DNA from: an uncultured Caulobacterales bacterium | GTDB taxonomy: Bacteria > Pseudomonadota > Alphaproteobacteria > Caulobacterales > Caulobacteraceae | Assembly: GCA_903858185.1 (NCBI GenBank) | Contig: CAIOHT010000051.1 | Span: forward strand, 1 to 51,118 | Length of the DNA stretch: 51,118 bases | Reading direction: 5' to 3' | In this document: positions 25,885 through 35,232 of the stretch, piece by piece | Layout of the letters: each line of letters starts with the position of its first letter | How positions within the stretch are numbered: position 1 is the stretch's first letter | Position numbers and translations under genes: made by a program | Notes under the pieces: model-generated | Seen by the model: only the letters and a program-made list of their open reading frames with translations | The model's database searches: none | Told to the model about the DNA's origin: nothing

Positions 25885-26945
25885 TGGGCTACTCCCTCCG
25901 CCGGCTCCGTGGCGGTCACTTCAGACAGGGTCGCCGTCAGGCGCTGCATGTTGCGGTCGACCTCGGCCGCAAAGTCGCTACGCGCCAGGTCCGCCGCGAC
26001 ACGGATGGCCGCGGCATAGCTCCGGGCGTCGGCGCTGCCGTGGCTCTTTACGACGATGCCGTTGAGGCCCAGCAAGGGGCCACCGTTGACCGCGCCCGGA
26101 TCCATGCGCTTGCGCATCCGGCCAAGCCCCCCCGACGCCAGCAACGCGCCAAGGATCTCCAGAGGACCGGAGGTAAAGGTCGCGCGGAGCTCCGTAGCGA
26201 AGAATCGCGCGAGCCCCTCCGCCGTCTTCAGGGCGATGTTGCCGGTGAAGCCGTCCGTGACGATGACATCGACGGTGCCCTTGGCAATGTCGTTGCCCTC
26301 GACGAAGCCGCGATAATCGAGGTCGAAGGCCGTGGCGCGCAGCAGGGCGTGGGCGCCGCGAACCTCATCGTGGCCCTTTTCTTCCTCGGAACCGACGTTC
26401 AGCACGCCGACTGTCGGCCGGGCCGAGCCATGCACCGCATGGTGAAAAGCCGCGCCCATGATGGCGAACTCGACCAGTTGTTCAGCGTCGCACTCGACGT
26501 TCGCGCCGACATCCAGCACCGCCGTCACGCCATTCAGCGTCGGCCAGCTGGCGACAATGGCGGGACGCGAGACACCGGCGGCCATCCGCAGCACGAGCTT
26601 GGAGATGGCCATCAGGGCGCCGGTGTTGCCGGCCGAGACCGCCGCCGTCGCCTCGCCCGCCTTGACCGCCTCGACCGCGTTCCAGACGCTTGAGCCCTTG
26701 CCCCGGCGCATGGCCTGGGCCGGCTTCTCGTCCATCGAAATGGCCTTGTCGGTGTGACGAACAGTGCTGACCGCCCTTGCCGACGGCAGTTTGGCCAGCT
26801 CGGCGTTGATCAGGGACTCGTCGCCATGCAGCAGAAAGCGCAGATCGGGCATGGCGCGCGCGGCGATGTCGACCGCGGGGACGACCACGGATGGGCCGTG
26901 GTCGCCACCCATGGCGTCAATGGAAATGACGATGTTCTGGGGCAA
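25881..26945 (-). CDS. plsX: Phosphate acyltransferase PlsX
   Basis: A 354-residue PlsX that makes acyl-phosphate from acyl-ACP for glycerolipid synthesis. Visible family blocks are SIDAMGGDHGPSVVVPA, AMRRGKGSSVWNAVEAVKAG, VSAGNTGALMAIS, LDVGANVECDAEQLVEFA and IVTDGFTGNIALKTAEG. The start codon appears to be TTG at 26945 (protein MPQNIVIS); there is no clear strong ribosome site. In many bacteria rpmF (L32) lies just upstream. Here only an 86-nt gap separates it from DUF177, with no rpmF. Confidence 0.96.
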   Translation of the reverse strand: MPQNIVISIDAMGGDHGPSVVVPAVDIAARAMPDLRFLLHGDESLINAELAKLPSARAVSTVRHTDKAISMDEKPAQAMRRGKGSSVWNAVEAVKAGEATAAVSAGNTGALMAISKLVLRMAAGVSRPAIVASWPTLNGVTAVLDVGANVECDAEQLVEFAIMGAAFHHAVHGSARPTVGVLNVGSEEEKGHDEVRGAHALLRATAFDLDYRGFVEGNDIAKGTVDVIVTDGFTGNIALKTAEGLARFFATELRATFTSGPLEILGALLASGGLGRMRKRMDPGAVNGGPLLGLNGIVVKSHGSADARSYAAAIRVAADLARSDFAAEVDRNMQRLTATLSEVTATEPAEGVAQ

Positions 26946-27031
26946 TGGCCGGTCGCGATTCCGTTGCGGGCCCCGTTCGGGGCGAAGCCGCCGGAACTTA
27001 CCCCCGCACGGCGACGATGCAAGCCCGGCCT

Positions 27032-27565
27032 CTATTCCGGTGCATCGTCCTTCTTGAGCAGCCGAAGCACCGCGAACGGCGACAGGTCGGTATCGTCCTT
27101 CGGCGCGATGAATTCTGCGCCCGGCGCCCGCGGGAACGGATCGAGCTCCAGCGACAGGTGCTCGACCAAATAACCACCCAGATCGATGTCTTCACCGTCC
27201 AGAACGTCCGGCGGATCGTCCGCGTCCGGATCGAGCTCCAGCTCGTCCACAGCCTCCTGTGGCGCGTTCGGGCTGCCGGGCGGGAGGACCCGGATGGTGA
27301 ACTCGCCCTCGGCTGATTCCTCGAAATCCTCGGCTGTGACGCTGCAGGTCTGGGTGATGTCAGCTGCGAAGACGCCCTCGATCTCCACGCCGTCCATCCA
27401 GGACCGGATCTTCAGATCCGCTGTCAGGGCCCCGATGGAAACAAGGTCGAGGTGGCGGGCGATCTTCGCGCGGGCCGCTTCATCGGCTTCCAGTCGTTTC
27501 GTGATCGGACCGCGGCTGACCTCGCTGAACCGGATCACCTGGCGCCAGGGTGATTCGCCGATCAT
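27032..27565 (-). CDS. DUF177 (YceD) family protein
   Basis: A 177-residue protein of the YceD/DUF177 family, conserved upstream of plsX and linked in some bacteria to 23S rRNA metabolism. The diagnostic DITQTCSVTAEDFEESAEGEFTI segment (with the single cysteine) and DIDLGGYLVEHLSLELDPFPR are present; a DDPPDVLDGEDID acidic run precedes it. Its ATG overlaps the upstream chaperone gene stop by 4 nt (ATGA). Position and sequence support the call; the exact role is not settled. Confidence 0.88.
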   Translation of the reverse strand: MIGESPWRQVIRFSEVSRGPITKRLEADEAARAKIARHLDLVSIGALTADLKIRSWMDGVEIEGVFAADITQTCSVTAEDFEESAEGEFTIRVLPPGSPNAPQEAVDELELDPDADDPPDVLDGEDIDLGGYLVEHLSLELDPFPRAPGAEFIAPKDDTDLSPFAVLRLLKKDDAPE

Positions 27566-28089
27566 TGCGCACGCTCCCAGGTCACCTGTCCGGCCAGCAG
27601 GCTGTCGACGGTCTGCCCGGACAGGGCGTCCCGCGCCGACAGGACGTAGTCCACCATGTCCCCGCCGGTTTCGGCGCGGCCCTCAAGAACCGTACGCGTC
27701 AACAGATCCGTCACGGCCGCACGGTCAGGCAGGGTCTGCAGCGCCGTCTCGTAGGCCTTGAGCCGGCCGTAAAAGGCCTCGCCCAGCTTCTTGACGCGCT
27801 TGGCGATGGCTGTGTCCCCGATACCGAGCTCGCGAAAGGCGTCGTCGAGCCCGCGAACGTAGCAATCAAACAGGGCTTGCCGGGCCTCGGCTGCCAGGCC
27901 GGTTTCGCCCTTCAGCCGCTCAACCAGCAGGATCACATGCAGGGTGTAGAGCTCGAACCGCCCTTCCCGCGTGTCGGCGACCCCGCCGACCCGGTAGAAA
28001 TCAGGCTGCCGCGCCTGACCCGCGGCCGCGGCATAAAGCGCCTCGCCCGCCAGTTTCGCCGGATTTGGCCGGAACAGCCGCTGCAACAT
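27562..28089 (-). CDS. Ubiquinol-cytochrome c chaperone (CBP3/UQCC1-like)
   Basis: A 175-residue helical protein that matches the ubiquinol-cytochrome c chaperone family (CBP3), which assists cytochrome b maturation in the bc1 complex. The blocks are YAAAAGQARQPDFYRVGGVADTREGRFELYTLHVILLVERL and the C-terminal FRELGIGDTAIAKRVKKLGEAFYGRLKAYE. ATG at 28089 begins the family start MLQRLFR; upstream open frame to 28191 is not conserved. It is divergent from bamE and couples with DUF177 by ATGA, an arrangement common in alphaproteobacteria. Confidence 0.88.
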   Translation of the reverse strand: MLQRLFRPNPAKLAGEALYAAAAGQARQPDFYRVGGVADTREGRFELYTLHVILLVERLKGETGLAAEARQALFDCYVRGLDDAFRELGIGDTAIAKRVKKLGEAFYGRLKAYETALQTLPDRAAVTDLLTRTVLEGRAETGGDMVDYVLSARDALSGQTVDSLLAGQVTWERAQ

Positions 28090-28202
28090 CGTCGGTATCG
28101 CCTCGATTTCGCCGCCAGAGGAGCCTAAAGCGGGCATTGAACTAAGCCCGCGCGGGCGATAGGTCAAAGACCTGCGCTCAACAGCGCGCACCGGGAGCCG
28201 AC

Positions 28203-28697
28203 ATGTATCGCAAAGCCGCCCTCGCCGCAGCCGCCGCCATCGTCATGACGACGACGGGTGGCTGCATGCCGATGACCAACTATTCCGGCTTCCAGGCGAT
28301 CGAGGTCAATCCGGCCGACATCAAGTCCGGCGAGGACACCAAGTCGACCGTGATGGGCAAGCTCGGCTCGCCCTCGGCGAAGTCGACCTTTGACCCGAAT
28401 ATCTGGTTCTACATGAGCCAGGTGACCGACCGGGTCGCCTTCTACCAGCCCCGTGTGGCCGAGCGGAATATCTTCGCCATCACCTTTGACCCGGCGACCG
28501 AGCAGGTTCTGACGGTCAAGGCCTACACCCTGCGCGACGGCAAGGTGTTCGCCTACAACAGCCGTGAAACCCCGACGCGGGGCCGTGAGCTGAGCGTACT
28601 TGAGCAACTGCTCGGCAACGTCGGTCGCGGCGGCATGCTTCCGCGCGATGACGCCGAAGGGGTTCCGGGCAGCCGACCGGGCGACCGCCGCGAATAG
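28203..28697 (+). CDS. bamE: Outer-membrane assembly lipoprotein BamE (SmpA/OmlA)
   Basis: A 164-residue BamE-like lipoprotein. The signal peptide ends in TTGGC with Cys21 for lipidation. The BamE fold is seen in IKSGEDTKSTVMGKLGSPSAKSTFDPNIWFYMSQ and the closing DRVAFYQPRVAERNIFAITFD pair. It belongs to the complex that inserts beta-barrel proteins into the outer membrane. A poorly conserved C-terminal tail (from about 130) is longer than in E. coli, as is usual in this group. It is divergent from the cytochrome bc1 chaperone gene and ends at a strong terminator. Confidence 0.92.
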   Translation: MYRKAALAAAAAIVMTTTGGCMPMTNYSGFQAIEVNPADIKSGEDTKSTVMGKLGSPSAKSTFDPNIWFYMSQVTDRVAFYQPRVAERNIFAITFDPATEQVLTVKAYTLRDGKVFAYNSRETPTRGRELSVLEQLLGNVGRGGMLPRDDAEGVPGSRPGDRRE

Positions 28698-28738
28698 ACC
28701 GCGCCTTCCGGACGCGACAGCCGATCCTGAAAACGAGA

Positions 28739-28770
28739 ACGCCCCGGAGATCACTCTCCGGGGCGTCTTT
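28739..28770. terminator. Bidirectional terminator between bamE and hppA
   Basis: A perfect 12-bp stem (ACGCCCCGGAGA / TCTCCGGGGCGT) with a TCAC loop. It is followed by CTTTCGTT on the plus strand and by TTCTCGTTTTC on the minus strand. It lies 42 nt after the bamE stop and 44 nt after the hppA stop, so it can serve both convergent genes. Confidence 0.85.
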
Positions 28771-28813
28771 CGTTGGGGTGGACAGGAGCCGGTGAAACCG
28801 GCTCCCCAAAGTC

Positions 28814-30973
28814 CTAGCCGTGGGCCAGGACCGCCAGCAGCAGCAGGGCCACGATGTTCGCGATCTTGATCATCGGGTTCACAGCCGGGCCGGACGTGTC
28901 CTTGTAGGGGTCGCCGACGGTGTCGCCGGTCACGGCGGCCTTGTGGGCTTCAGAGCCCTTGCCGTGCGTGACGCCGTCGCTGTCGGTGAAGCCTTCTTCG
29001 ATCACCTTCTTGGCGTTGTCCCAGGCGCCGCCGCCCGAGGTCATCGAGATGGCGACGAACAGGCCGGTGACGATCACGCCCATCAGCATCGCGCCGAGGC
29101 TGGCGAAGGCGTTCACCTTGCCGGCGATGGCGTTGATGACGAAGAACAGCAGCACGGGCGAGACGACCGGCAGCAGCGACGGGACGATCATTTCCCGGAT
29201 CGCGGCCTTGGTCAGGATGTCCACGGCCTTGCCGTATTCCGGCTTGACCTCGCCGGTCATGATGCCCGGGTTCTCGCGGAACTGGCGACGAACCTCGACG
29301 ACCACTTCCTGGGCGGCGCGACCGACGGCGGTCATCGACATGCCGCCGAACAGGAAGGGCAGCAGGCCGCCGAACAGCAGGCCGACGACGACGTAGGGGT
29401 TGGAGAGGTCGAAGGTGACCGCGCCCAGACCGTCGAAGAAGGAGCCCGGCGCGGCTTCCGCCGTGAAGAACTTCAGGTCTTCGGTGTAGGCGGCGAACAG
29501 CACCAGGGCGCCCAGACCGGCCGAACCGATCGCGTAGCCCTTGGTGACGGCCTTGGTGGTGTTACCCACGGCGTCCAGGGCGTCGGTGGTGACGCGGACT
29601 TCCGGGGGAAGACCGGCCATTTCAGCGATGCCGCCAGCGTTGTCCGTCACCGGACCGAAGGCGTCGAGGGCGACGATGAAGCCCGCCAGCGAGAGCATGG
29701 CGGTCACGGCGATGGCGATGCCGAACAGGCCGGCGAGGCCGTAGGTGACGATGATGCCGGCGATGATCACGATGGCCGGAGCCGCGCAGGCTTCCAGCGA
29801 CATGGCCAGACCCTGGATCACGTTGGTGCCGTGGCCGGAGACCGAAGCCTGGGCCACCGACTTCACCGGACGGAAGCCCGTGCCGGTGTAGTACTCGGTG
29901 ATCACGACGATCAGCGCGGTGATCACCAGACCGGAGATGCCGCACCAGAACAGCTCCATGAAGCCGTAGGTCTTCTCAACGCCGCCGAAGGGCGTGAAAG
30001 CGATAGATCCAGGCACCATCTCCTTGAACAGGAAATAGAGGGCGATCGCCGACAGAACGCCGGTGACGATCAGACCCTGGTACAGGGCGCCCATGATGTT
30101 CTGGCTCTTGCCCAGACGGACGAAGAAGGCGCCGACGATCGAGGTGAAGATGCCGACGGCGCAGATGGCCAGCGGCAGGACCATCATGGCCGACACCAGA
30201 TCGGCCGAGTCGCGGAAGAAGATGGCGGCCAGAACCATGGTGGCGACCGTGGTCACCGCGTAGGTTTCGAACAGGTCGGCGGCCATGCCGGCGCAGTCGC
30301 CGACGTTGTCGCCGACGTTGTCGGCGATGGTCGCGGCGTTGCGGGGATCGTCTTCGGGAATGCCGGCTTCAACCTTGCCGACCATGTCGCCGCCGACGTC
30401 GGCGCCCTTGGTGAAGATGCCGCCACCCAGACGGGCGAAGATCGAGATCAGCGAGGCGCCGAAGCCCAGGGTCACCAGCGAGTCGATCACCGGACGACTG
30501 GTCGGGTCGAGGCCCAGGGTGCGCGTCAGGACAAAGTAGTAGCCCGCGACGCCAAGCAGGGCGAGGCCGGCCACCAGCATGCCCGTGATGGCGCCGGAGG
30601 TGAAGGCGAGGTTCAGGCCCTTGCCGAGGCTCTCGGAGGCCGCCTGGGCCGTGCGCACGTTGGCGCGGACCGAGATCAGCATGCCGACGAAGCCGGCGAG
30701 GCCCGACAGGATCGCGCCGATGGCGAAGCCGACCGGCTGCTCCCAGCTCTTGAAGAACCAGGCGAGGATCGCGATCACCACAATGCCGACGATGCCGATC
30801 GTCGTGTACTGGCGATTCAGATAGGCCTGCGCGCCTTCCTGAATGGCGGCGGCGATTTCCTGCATCCGCGCGTTGCCGGGAGATTTGCGCAATAGTCCGA
30901 GGGTCTGGACGACGCCGTATACGACGGCGGCCAGACCGGCGACGATCGCCAGTACCAGAAAGTCGATGCCCAT
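28814..30973 (-). CDS. hppA: Proton-translocating membrane pyrophosphatase
   Basis: A 719-residue membrane pyrophosphatase with about 16 membrane helices that couples PPi hydrolysis to proton export. Signature motifs are present: [23 protein letters not shown] and [18 protein letters not shown] on the cytoplasmic side, and [20 protein letters not shown]. The segment [16 protein letters not shown] has Lys in the position that in this family marks K+-independent enzymes (GNTTAA is K+-dependent). It is the last gene of the long leftward rib array, after a possible hairpin, so it may also have its own promoter. Confidence 0.96.
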   Translation of the reverse strand: MGIDFLVLAIVAGLAAVVYGVVQTLGLLRKSPGNARMQEIAAAIQEGAQAYLNRQYTTIGIVGIVVIAILAWFFKSWEQPVGFAIGAILSGLAGFVGMLISVRANVRTAQAASESLGKGLNLAFTSGAITGMLVAGLALLGVAGYYFVLTRTLGLDPTSRPVIDSLVTLGFGASLISIFARLGGGIFTKGADVGGDMVGKVEAGIPEDDPRNAATIADNVGDNVGDCAGMAADLFETYAVTTVATMVLAAIFFRDSADLVSAMMVLPLAICAVGIFTSIVGAFFVRLGKSQNIMGALYQGLIVTGVLSAIALYFLFKEMVPGSIAFTPFGGVEKTYGFMELFWCGISGLVITALIVVITEYYTGTGFRPVKSVAQASVSGHGTNVIQGLAMSLEACAAPAIVIIAGIIVTYGLAGLFGIAIAVTAMLSLAGFIVALDAFGPVTDNAGGIAEMAGLPPEVRVTTDALDAVGNTTKAVTKGYAIGSAGLGALVLFAAYTEDLKFFTAEAAPGSFFDGLGAVTFDLSNPYVVVGLLFGGLLPFLFGGMSMTAVGRAAQEVVVEVRRQFRENPGIMTGEVKPEYGKAVDILTKAAIREMIVPSLLPVVSPVLLFFVINAIAGKVNAFASLGAMLMGVIVTGLFVAISMTSGGGAWDNAKKVIEEGFTDSDGVTHGKGSEAHKAAVTGDTVGDPYKDTSGPAVNPMIKIANIVALLLLAVLAHG

Positions 30974-31058
30974 AGTTCCAAGAGCCCCTTGTTGTACCCC
31001 GGGGGTTCCCGCGCGGCCGCTGGCCGACGTTCGGTTCCCCCGCTTTGCTTTGAATAGA

Positions 31059-31100
31059 CGTCGTCAGACGACGCCCCCTTGCGAAAAGACGCCCGTCTTT
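31059..31100 (-). terminator. Weak terminator and small inverted repeat before hppA
   Basis: Read on the minus strand, AAAGAC-GGGC-GTCTTT (31085-31100) is followed by TTTTCGC, a plausible weak terminator for the gene ending at 31147. CGTCGT-CAG-ACGACG (31059-31073) lies just downstream, in the leader of hppA. The 173-nt gap otherwise shows nothing clear. Confidence 0.4.
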
Positions 31101-31146
31101 GCCAAAAGCGCGCGGCCTAAGCAACCGCCCGTTCCGTTTGGGGAAA

Positions 31147-31584
31147 TCAGCGGCCTGTGGCGGGGGGCCGCGGCAGGCCGTTGCGCTGCTTCGGGGTCTG
31201 GTTGACCACGGTCACGGAGAGCAGGTCCCTGGCCGGCGTTATCGTCGCGGCTTCGCGCATCAGGGTGGCTTTCATCCTGGCCTCGTCGATCACGGTGTAG
31301 TCGGTGGCCTTGGTGAAGGGAGTCCGGTGGCCGGCCCGCACGAGTGCGTCGCGGAACCAGGGCTCCTTCTCGCGGATCTTCGGGGCATCAGCCGAAGCGG
31401 TCAGATTGAGACGAACCTGAACGAAGACATAGTTGATCAGGCGACCGTTCAGCACGATCGGCAAGGCGATCGGGGAAAGGTCGACGTACTGGCCGGCCGA
31501 GCCCTTCTTGGGTGGCGCGCTGGCGGACGCGGAACCCGCAGCGAGCGCAAAGGGAAGAACGGCGAGAAGCTGACGACGGCGCAT
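31147..31584 (-). CDS. Exported protein of unknown function (FliL-like?)
   Basis: A 145-residue protein with an N-terminal signal, MRRRQLLAVLPFALAAGSASA; the arginines followed by hydrophobics allow Tat or Sec export. The mature part is YVDLSPIALPIVLNGRLINYVFVQVRLNL, a pattern like the strand region of FliL, then REKEPWFRDALV, also similar to the FliL REKxPxIRDxL segment. It has no membrane anchor other than the signal. The similarity is weak and I cannot assign it. ATG at 31584 lies 34 nt after thiL; a longer frame from 31638 would overlap thiL. Confidence 0.6.
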   Translation of the reverse strand: MRRRQLLAVLPFALAAGSASASAPPKKGSAGQYVDLSPIALPIVLNGRLINYVFVQVRLNLTASADAPKIREKEPWFRDALVRAGHRTPFTKATDYTVIDEARMKATLMREAATITPARDLLSVTVVNQTPKQRNGLPRPPATGR

Positions 31585-31618
31585 GGCGCGAGAGTGCGGC
31601 CGCGTGGTGAAAACGGCG

Positions 31619-32557
31619 TTAACCGTGGGTCCAGCCAAGGCGATCGAGCGCGAGCGGCGCGCCGCCGGATAATGCCGTGACGCCTGCCCCCTGGGCGAAG
31701 GCTCCGACCACGGTCAGCGCTTCCGGGACCGGCTGATCGGCCCCGAGCGCACAGACAAGCTCGTAGTCGTCGCCGCCCGTGGCCAGCGCGAGCCGCGCGT
31801 CGGTCGACGACGGCTGCCCGCCCAGCCAGGCCATCGCCTCTGCAGAGAGCGGCATGCGGTCCAGATCGATGGTCACAGCGCAGCCGCTGGCCGTCGCCAG
31901 ATGACCGGCGTCCGCCAGCAGCCCGTCCGAGATGTCAGCCGCCGCCCGTGCGCTGCGCCTCATCAGGTCTGCCAGGTCGGTGCGCGGGCGCGGCAGACGG
32001 TAGCAGTTTGCGAGGCTGGCGGACTCGATCTCGCCGCGCGCCGCCTTCAGTCCGAGCCATCCGTCGCCGATGGGGCCGCTGACAGCCAGCAGATCGCCCG
32101 GACGGGCGCCGCGGCGGAGCACCGCCCTGCCCTGCGGGACCCAGCCCAGCATCGTCGCAGTCAGGGTCAGCGGACCCGGCGTTGACACCGTGTCTCCGCC
32201 GAGCAGTGTCAGGCCGTAGGATGCGCCGTCGACGGCCAGGCCATCCGCGAACAGCTTGCGGTCGCCCCAGGTCGCCCCAGAGGGCCAGGCCGTGCTGAGA
32301 AAGTAGCCGTAGGGTTCTGCGCCCTTGGCGGCGAGATCCGACAGGTTCACCCGCAGCAGCTTGCGCGCCACGAGGTCGAGCGGATCACCAGGCAGGAAAT
32401 GGACGCCGGCGACCAGCGCATCCTTGGTGACCACCAGGTCGAAGCCTGGTCGCGACGGAATCACCGCCGCGTCGTCAAGCAGATCGAGCGCTTCCGGCGC
32501 GCCCCCGGTCAGGGGCCTCAGGAACTGCGCGATCCAGTCGAACTCACCCCCGGGCAT
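31619..32557 (-). CDS. thiL: Thiamine-monophosphate kinase
   Basis: A 312-residue ThiL that phosphorylates thiamine monophosphate to thiamine diphosphate. The AIR-synthase-like motifs are visible: LLDDAAVIP (the ATP/Mg DDAA), [39 protein letters not shown] and [20 protein letters not shown]. The ATG at 32557 overlaps nusB by 14 nt. It is part of the rib array, linking flavin and thiamine cofactor supply in one transcript. Confidence 0.95.
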   Translation of the reverse strand: MPGGEFDWIAQFLRPLTGGAPEALDLLDDAAVIPSRPGFDLVVTKDALVAGVHFLPGDPLDLVARKLLRVNLSDLAAKGAEPYGYFLSTAWPSGATWGDRKLFADGLAVDGASYGLTLLGGDTVSTPGPLTLTATMLGWVPQGRAVLRRGARPGDLLAVSGPIGDGWLGLKAARGEIESASLANCYRLPRPRTDLADLMRRSARAAADISDGLLADAGHLATASGCAVTIDLDRMPLSAEAMAWLGGQPSSTDARLALATGGDDYELVCALGADQPVPEALTVVGAFAQGAGVTALSGGAPLALDRLGWTHG

Positions 32558-33074
32558 CGCGGGCGATGCCGTCGAGCGCGCCGTTGACGAAACCCGGTTC
32601 CGGTCCCTCGAAGAACGACTTGGTGATCTCGACGTACTCGTCGATGGCCACCTCGACCGGCACGTCCGGACGATTCATCAGCTCCCAGCCGCCGGCGCGC
32701 AGGATCGCCCGCAATGTGGCGTCGACCCGCTCCAGCCGCCAGTTGGCCGCCAGCCGGTGCGAGATGGCGCTGTCGATGGCGGCCTGCCCGCCGACCACGC
32801 CATGGACCAGTTCGGAGAAAAACACCTCGTCAGCCTCGGCGAGCGTCTCGCCCTCGAGGTCGCCATCGAAGCGGTGATCGGTGAACTCGCGGACCACGGC
32901 GTCGACGCCGGTCCCGGCCAGTTCCATCTGATAGAGGGCCTGCACGGCGGCCAGCCGGGCCACGGTGCGGGCGCGACGCGCCTTGGTGCTCAGGGGCGGG
33001 GCCTTGTTGTCGGTGGCCGCCACGAGCTTCTCGTAGGCGTCGCGCAGCGAGGCGGGCTTGTTCTCGGCGGTCAC
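32544..33074 (-). CDS. nusB: Transcription antitermination protein NusB
   Basis: A 176-residue NusB, an RNA-binding component of rRNA antitermination complexes. The core helices are clear: [61 protein letters not shown] and [32 protein letters not shown]. An N-terminal extension of about 30 residues precedes them. The GTG start overlaps the ribH stop by 4 nt (GTGA). The ribH-nusB pair is widespread. Confidence 0.97.
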   Translation of the reverse strand: MTAENKPASLRDAYEKLVAATDNKAPPLSTKARRARTVARLAAVQALYQMELAGTGVDAVVREFTDHRFDGDLEGETLAEADEVFFSELVHGVVGGQAAIDSAISHRLAANWRLERVDATLRAILRAGGWELMNRPDVPVEVAIDEYVEITKSFFEGPEPGFVNGALDGIARDARG

Positions 33075-33517
33075 TTGTCGGCCCCGAGCAGGCGACTGCG
33101 GATGCTCAGGACTTCCAGGCAGGCGCGCGCCGCGCCGCCGCCCTTGTCCCCCTCGGACACCCGGGCGCGCGCCCAGGCCTGCTCCTCGTCCTCGACCGTC
33201 AGGATGCCGTTGCCGATCGCCAGCCGCTTGCGCGTGGCCAGCTCCATCAGTCCGCGCGAGGACTCGTTTGAGACGATCTCGAAATGATAGGTCTCGCCGC
33301 GGATCACGCAGCCGAGCGCGACATAGCCGTCATAGCCGCCGGCCTTCTCGGCGATGGCGATGACCGCCGGGATCTCGAGCGCGCCCGGCACGGTGATCAC
33401 CTCATACTCCGCCCCGACCGCCGTGATGGCGTCGGCCGCGCCCCGCAGGAGCTCGTCGGACAGCTCGGAATAGAACCGGCCTTCCACAATCAGAATGCGG
33501 ACCTTGGCAGCGGACAT
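33071..33517 (-). CDS. ribH: 6,7-dimethyl-8-ribityllumazine synthase
   Basis: A 148-residue lumazine synthase that joins 3,4-dihydroxybutanone 4-phosphate with the ribitylaminouracil to give lumazine. Motifs: [61 protein letters not shown] and [14 protein letters not shown]. It follows ribBA by 3 nt and overlaps nusB by 4. The protein assembles as pentamers or icosahedra in other species. Confidence 0.97.
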   Translation of the reverse strand: MSAAKVRILIVEGRFYSELSDELLRGAADAITAVGAEYEVITVPGALEIPAVIAIAEKAGGYDGYVALGCVIRGETYHFEIVSNESSRGLMELATRKRLAIGNGILTVEDEEQAWARARVSEGDKGGGAARACLEVLSIRSRLLGADK

Positions 33518-33520
33518 GCG

Positions 33521-34642
33521 TTACTCCTTGGGCGTCGCGATGGGCTGGCGCCCGACGATCCTGAGCCCGTAGCCTTCGAGGGCGGCGGGTTTGAATGGAC
33601 TGGAGGTCAGCAGGACCATTTCCCGCACCCCCAGGTCCAGCAGGATCTGCGCCCCCACTCCGTAGTCGCGGATGGCGTTGTTCCGGTACTGGCTCCCTGC
33701 CGCATACTCCCCGCCGTAGCGTTCGGAAAGCCAGGCCGGGTTCGGATCGCGGATGAACACCGCCACCCCGGGGCCGTCATGAGCCCCGATGGCGCGCATC
33801 GCGGCCGGCACATAGTCATGTCGCGCCCCGACGAAACCCAGCATATCGGCGGCCAGATCGACCTGGTGCATGCGAACCAGGGTCGGCTTGTCGGCCTCGA
33901 TCCGCCCCTTCACCAGCGCCACATGCTCGCAGCGGTCGATGGTGTTGCGATAGACGATCATCCGGAAATCGCCGCCATGGATGCTCGTGAACGGCGTCTC
34001 GAGCGCCCGTTCGACCTGACGCTCGGTGCGGCGGCGATAGGCGATCAGGTCGGCGATGGTGCCGATCTTCAGGCCATGCAACTGGGCGAAGGCGACCAGG
34101 TCCGGCAGCCGGGCCATGGTCCCGTCGTCCTTCATGATCTCGCAGATCACCCCGGCAGGGTTCAGGCCCGCCAGACGGGAAATGTCGATCGCCGCCTCGG
34201 TATGTCCTGCGCGGACCAGCACCCCGCCATCGCGTGCGACCAGCGGGAACACATGGCCCGGCGAGACGATGTCGTCCGGCCCCTTGGTCGGGTCGATGGC
34301 GACGGCGACTGTATGCGAGCGGTCGTGGGCCGAAATGCCGGTAGTGACCCCCTCCTTCGCCTCTATCGAGACCGTGAAGGCGGTAGTCATGCTCTCGCGG
34401 TTGTCGGCGGTCATCGGCGGCAGGCGCAACTGGCGCGCCCGCTCGGCGGTGATCGACAGACAGATCAGGCCGCGCGCGTGGCGGGCCATGAAGTTGATCT
34501 GGTCGGGCGTGGCGAACTGCGCGGGGATGATCACATCGCCCTCGTTCTCGCGGTCTTCCGCATCCACGAGGATGTAAGGCCGCCCGTTACGGGCGTCCTC
34601 GATGATCTCCTCGATAGGGGAAATGGGGCTGTCGTTGCTCAT
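33521..34642 (-). CDS. ribBA: DHBP synthase with degenerate GTP cyclohydrolase II half (RibBX-like)
   Basis: A 373-residue fusion. The N-terminal half is an intact 3,4-dihydroxy-2-butanone 4-phosphate synthase, with DAEDRENEGD (RENEGD at 31-36) and the GHxFPL and VLVRAGHTEAAIDI blocks. The C-terminal half (from about 205) has the GCH II outline but no zinc cysteines: where active enzymes show HSECLTGD followed by RCDC, this one has HQVDLAAD and GARHDY, and the EGRNIGL segment is not recognisable. It likely supplies only the DHBP activity. ATG at 34642 overlaps the ribE stop by one base (TGATG). Confidence 0.88.
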   Translation of the reverse strand: MSNDSPISPIEEIIEDARNGRPYILVDAEDRENEGDVIIPAQFATPDQINFMARHARGLICLSITAERARQLRLPPMTADNRESMTTAFTVSIEAKEGVTTGISAHDRSHTVAVAIDPTKGPDDIVSPGHVFPLVARDGGVLVRAGHTEAAIDISRLAGLNPAGVICEIMKDDGTMARLPDLVAFAQLHGLKIGTIADLIAYRRRTERQVERALETPFTSIHGGDFRMIVYRNTIDRCEHVALVKGRIEADKPTLVRMHQVDLAADMLGFVGARHDYVPAAMRAIGAHDGPGVAVFIRDPNPAWLSERYGGEYAAGSQYRNNAIRDYGVGAQILLDLGVREMVLLTSSPFKPAALEGYGLRIVGRQPIATPKE

Positions 34643-35232
34643 CACGCGGTCTCCTGCCACCGGGCGAGGTAGCGCGCCAGCATGTCGATCTCGAGATTGA
34701 CCCGCGAACCGGCCGTCAGCCGGCCCAGCGTGGTCACATCCCAGGTATGGGGAATGATGTTCAGGCCGAAGACATCGTCCTCGACTTCATTGACGGTCAG
34801 GCTGACGCCTTCAACGGTGATCGAGCCCTTCGGGGCGATCAGCCGATGTAGCGGCTTCGGCGCACGGATGCGCAGTCGGTGCGAACCGCCCTCCGGCGTG
34901 ATGGAGATCACCTCGCCCAGGCCATCGACGTGGCCCGAGACAATGTGCCCGCCCATCTCGTCGCCCAGCCGCGCGGCGCGCTCGAGATTGACCGGCCCGC
35001 CCTCGATCCACTGATCCAGGGTCGTCAGCGACAGGGTCTCGGCCGAAACCTCGACCGCGAACCAGCCCTCACCCTTCTCGACGACCGTCAGGCAGCAGCC
35101 GGAATGCGAGATCGATGCGCCGAGATCGATCGTCGCCAGGTCGTAGGCAGTCTCGATTTCGAAGCGGCGGTCGCGGTTGGTCTCGCGCACGCTGCGCACG
35201 CGGCCGACGTCGGTGACTATTCCGGTGAACAT
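34642..35232 (-). CDS. ribE: Riboflavin synthase, alpha subunit
   Basis: A 196-residue riboflavin synthase that dismutates two lumazines to riboflavin. It has two lumazine-binding repeats: the first starts MFTGIVTDVGRV and has the SHSGCCLTVVEK box; the second has GDEMGGHIVSGHVDGLGEV and VEGVSLTVNEVE. The C-terminal helix DMLARYLARW trimerises the protein. ATG at 35232 overlaps the ribD stop by one base (TGATG), and its own stop overlaps ribBA in the same way. Some literature calls this gene ribC. Confidence 0.95.
   Translation of the reverse strand: MFTGIVTDVGRVRSVRETNRDRRFEIETAYDLATIDLGASISHSGCCLTVVEKGEGWFAVEVSAETLSLTTLDQWIEGGPVNLERAARLGDEMGGHIVSGHVDGLGEVISITPEGGSHRLRIRAPKPLHRLIAPKGSITVEGVSLTVNEVEDDVFGLNIIPHTWDVTTLGRLTAGSRVNLEIDMLARYLARWQETA

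Noticed and set aside
28820..30895. 691-codon plus-strand open frame opposite hppA
   Set aside because: Antisense shadow of the pyrophosphatase; the product is almost only His, Gln, Gly, Asp and Glu, without a fold.
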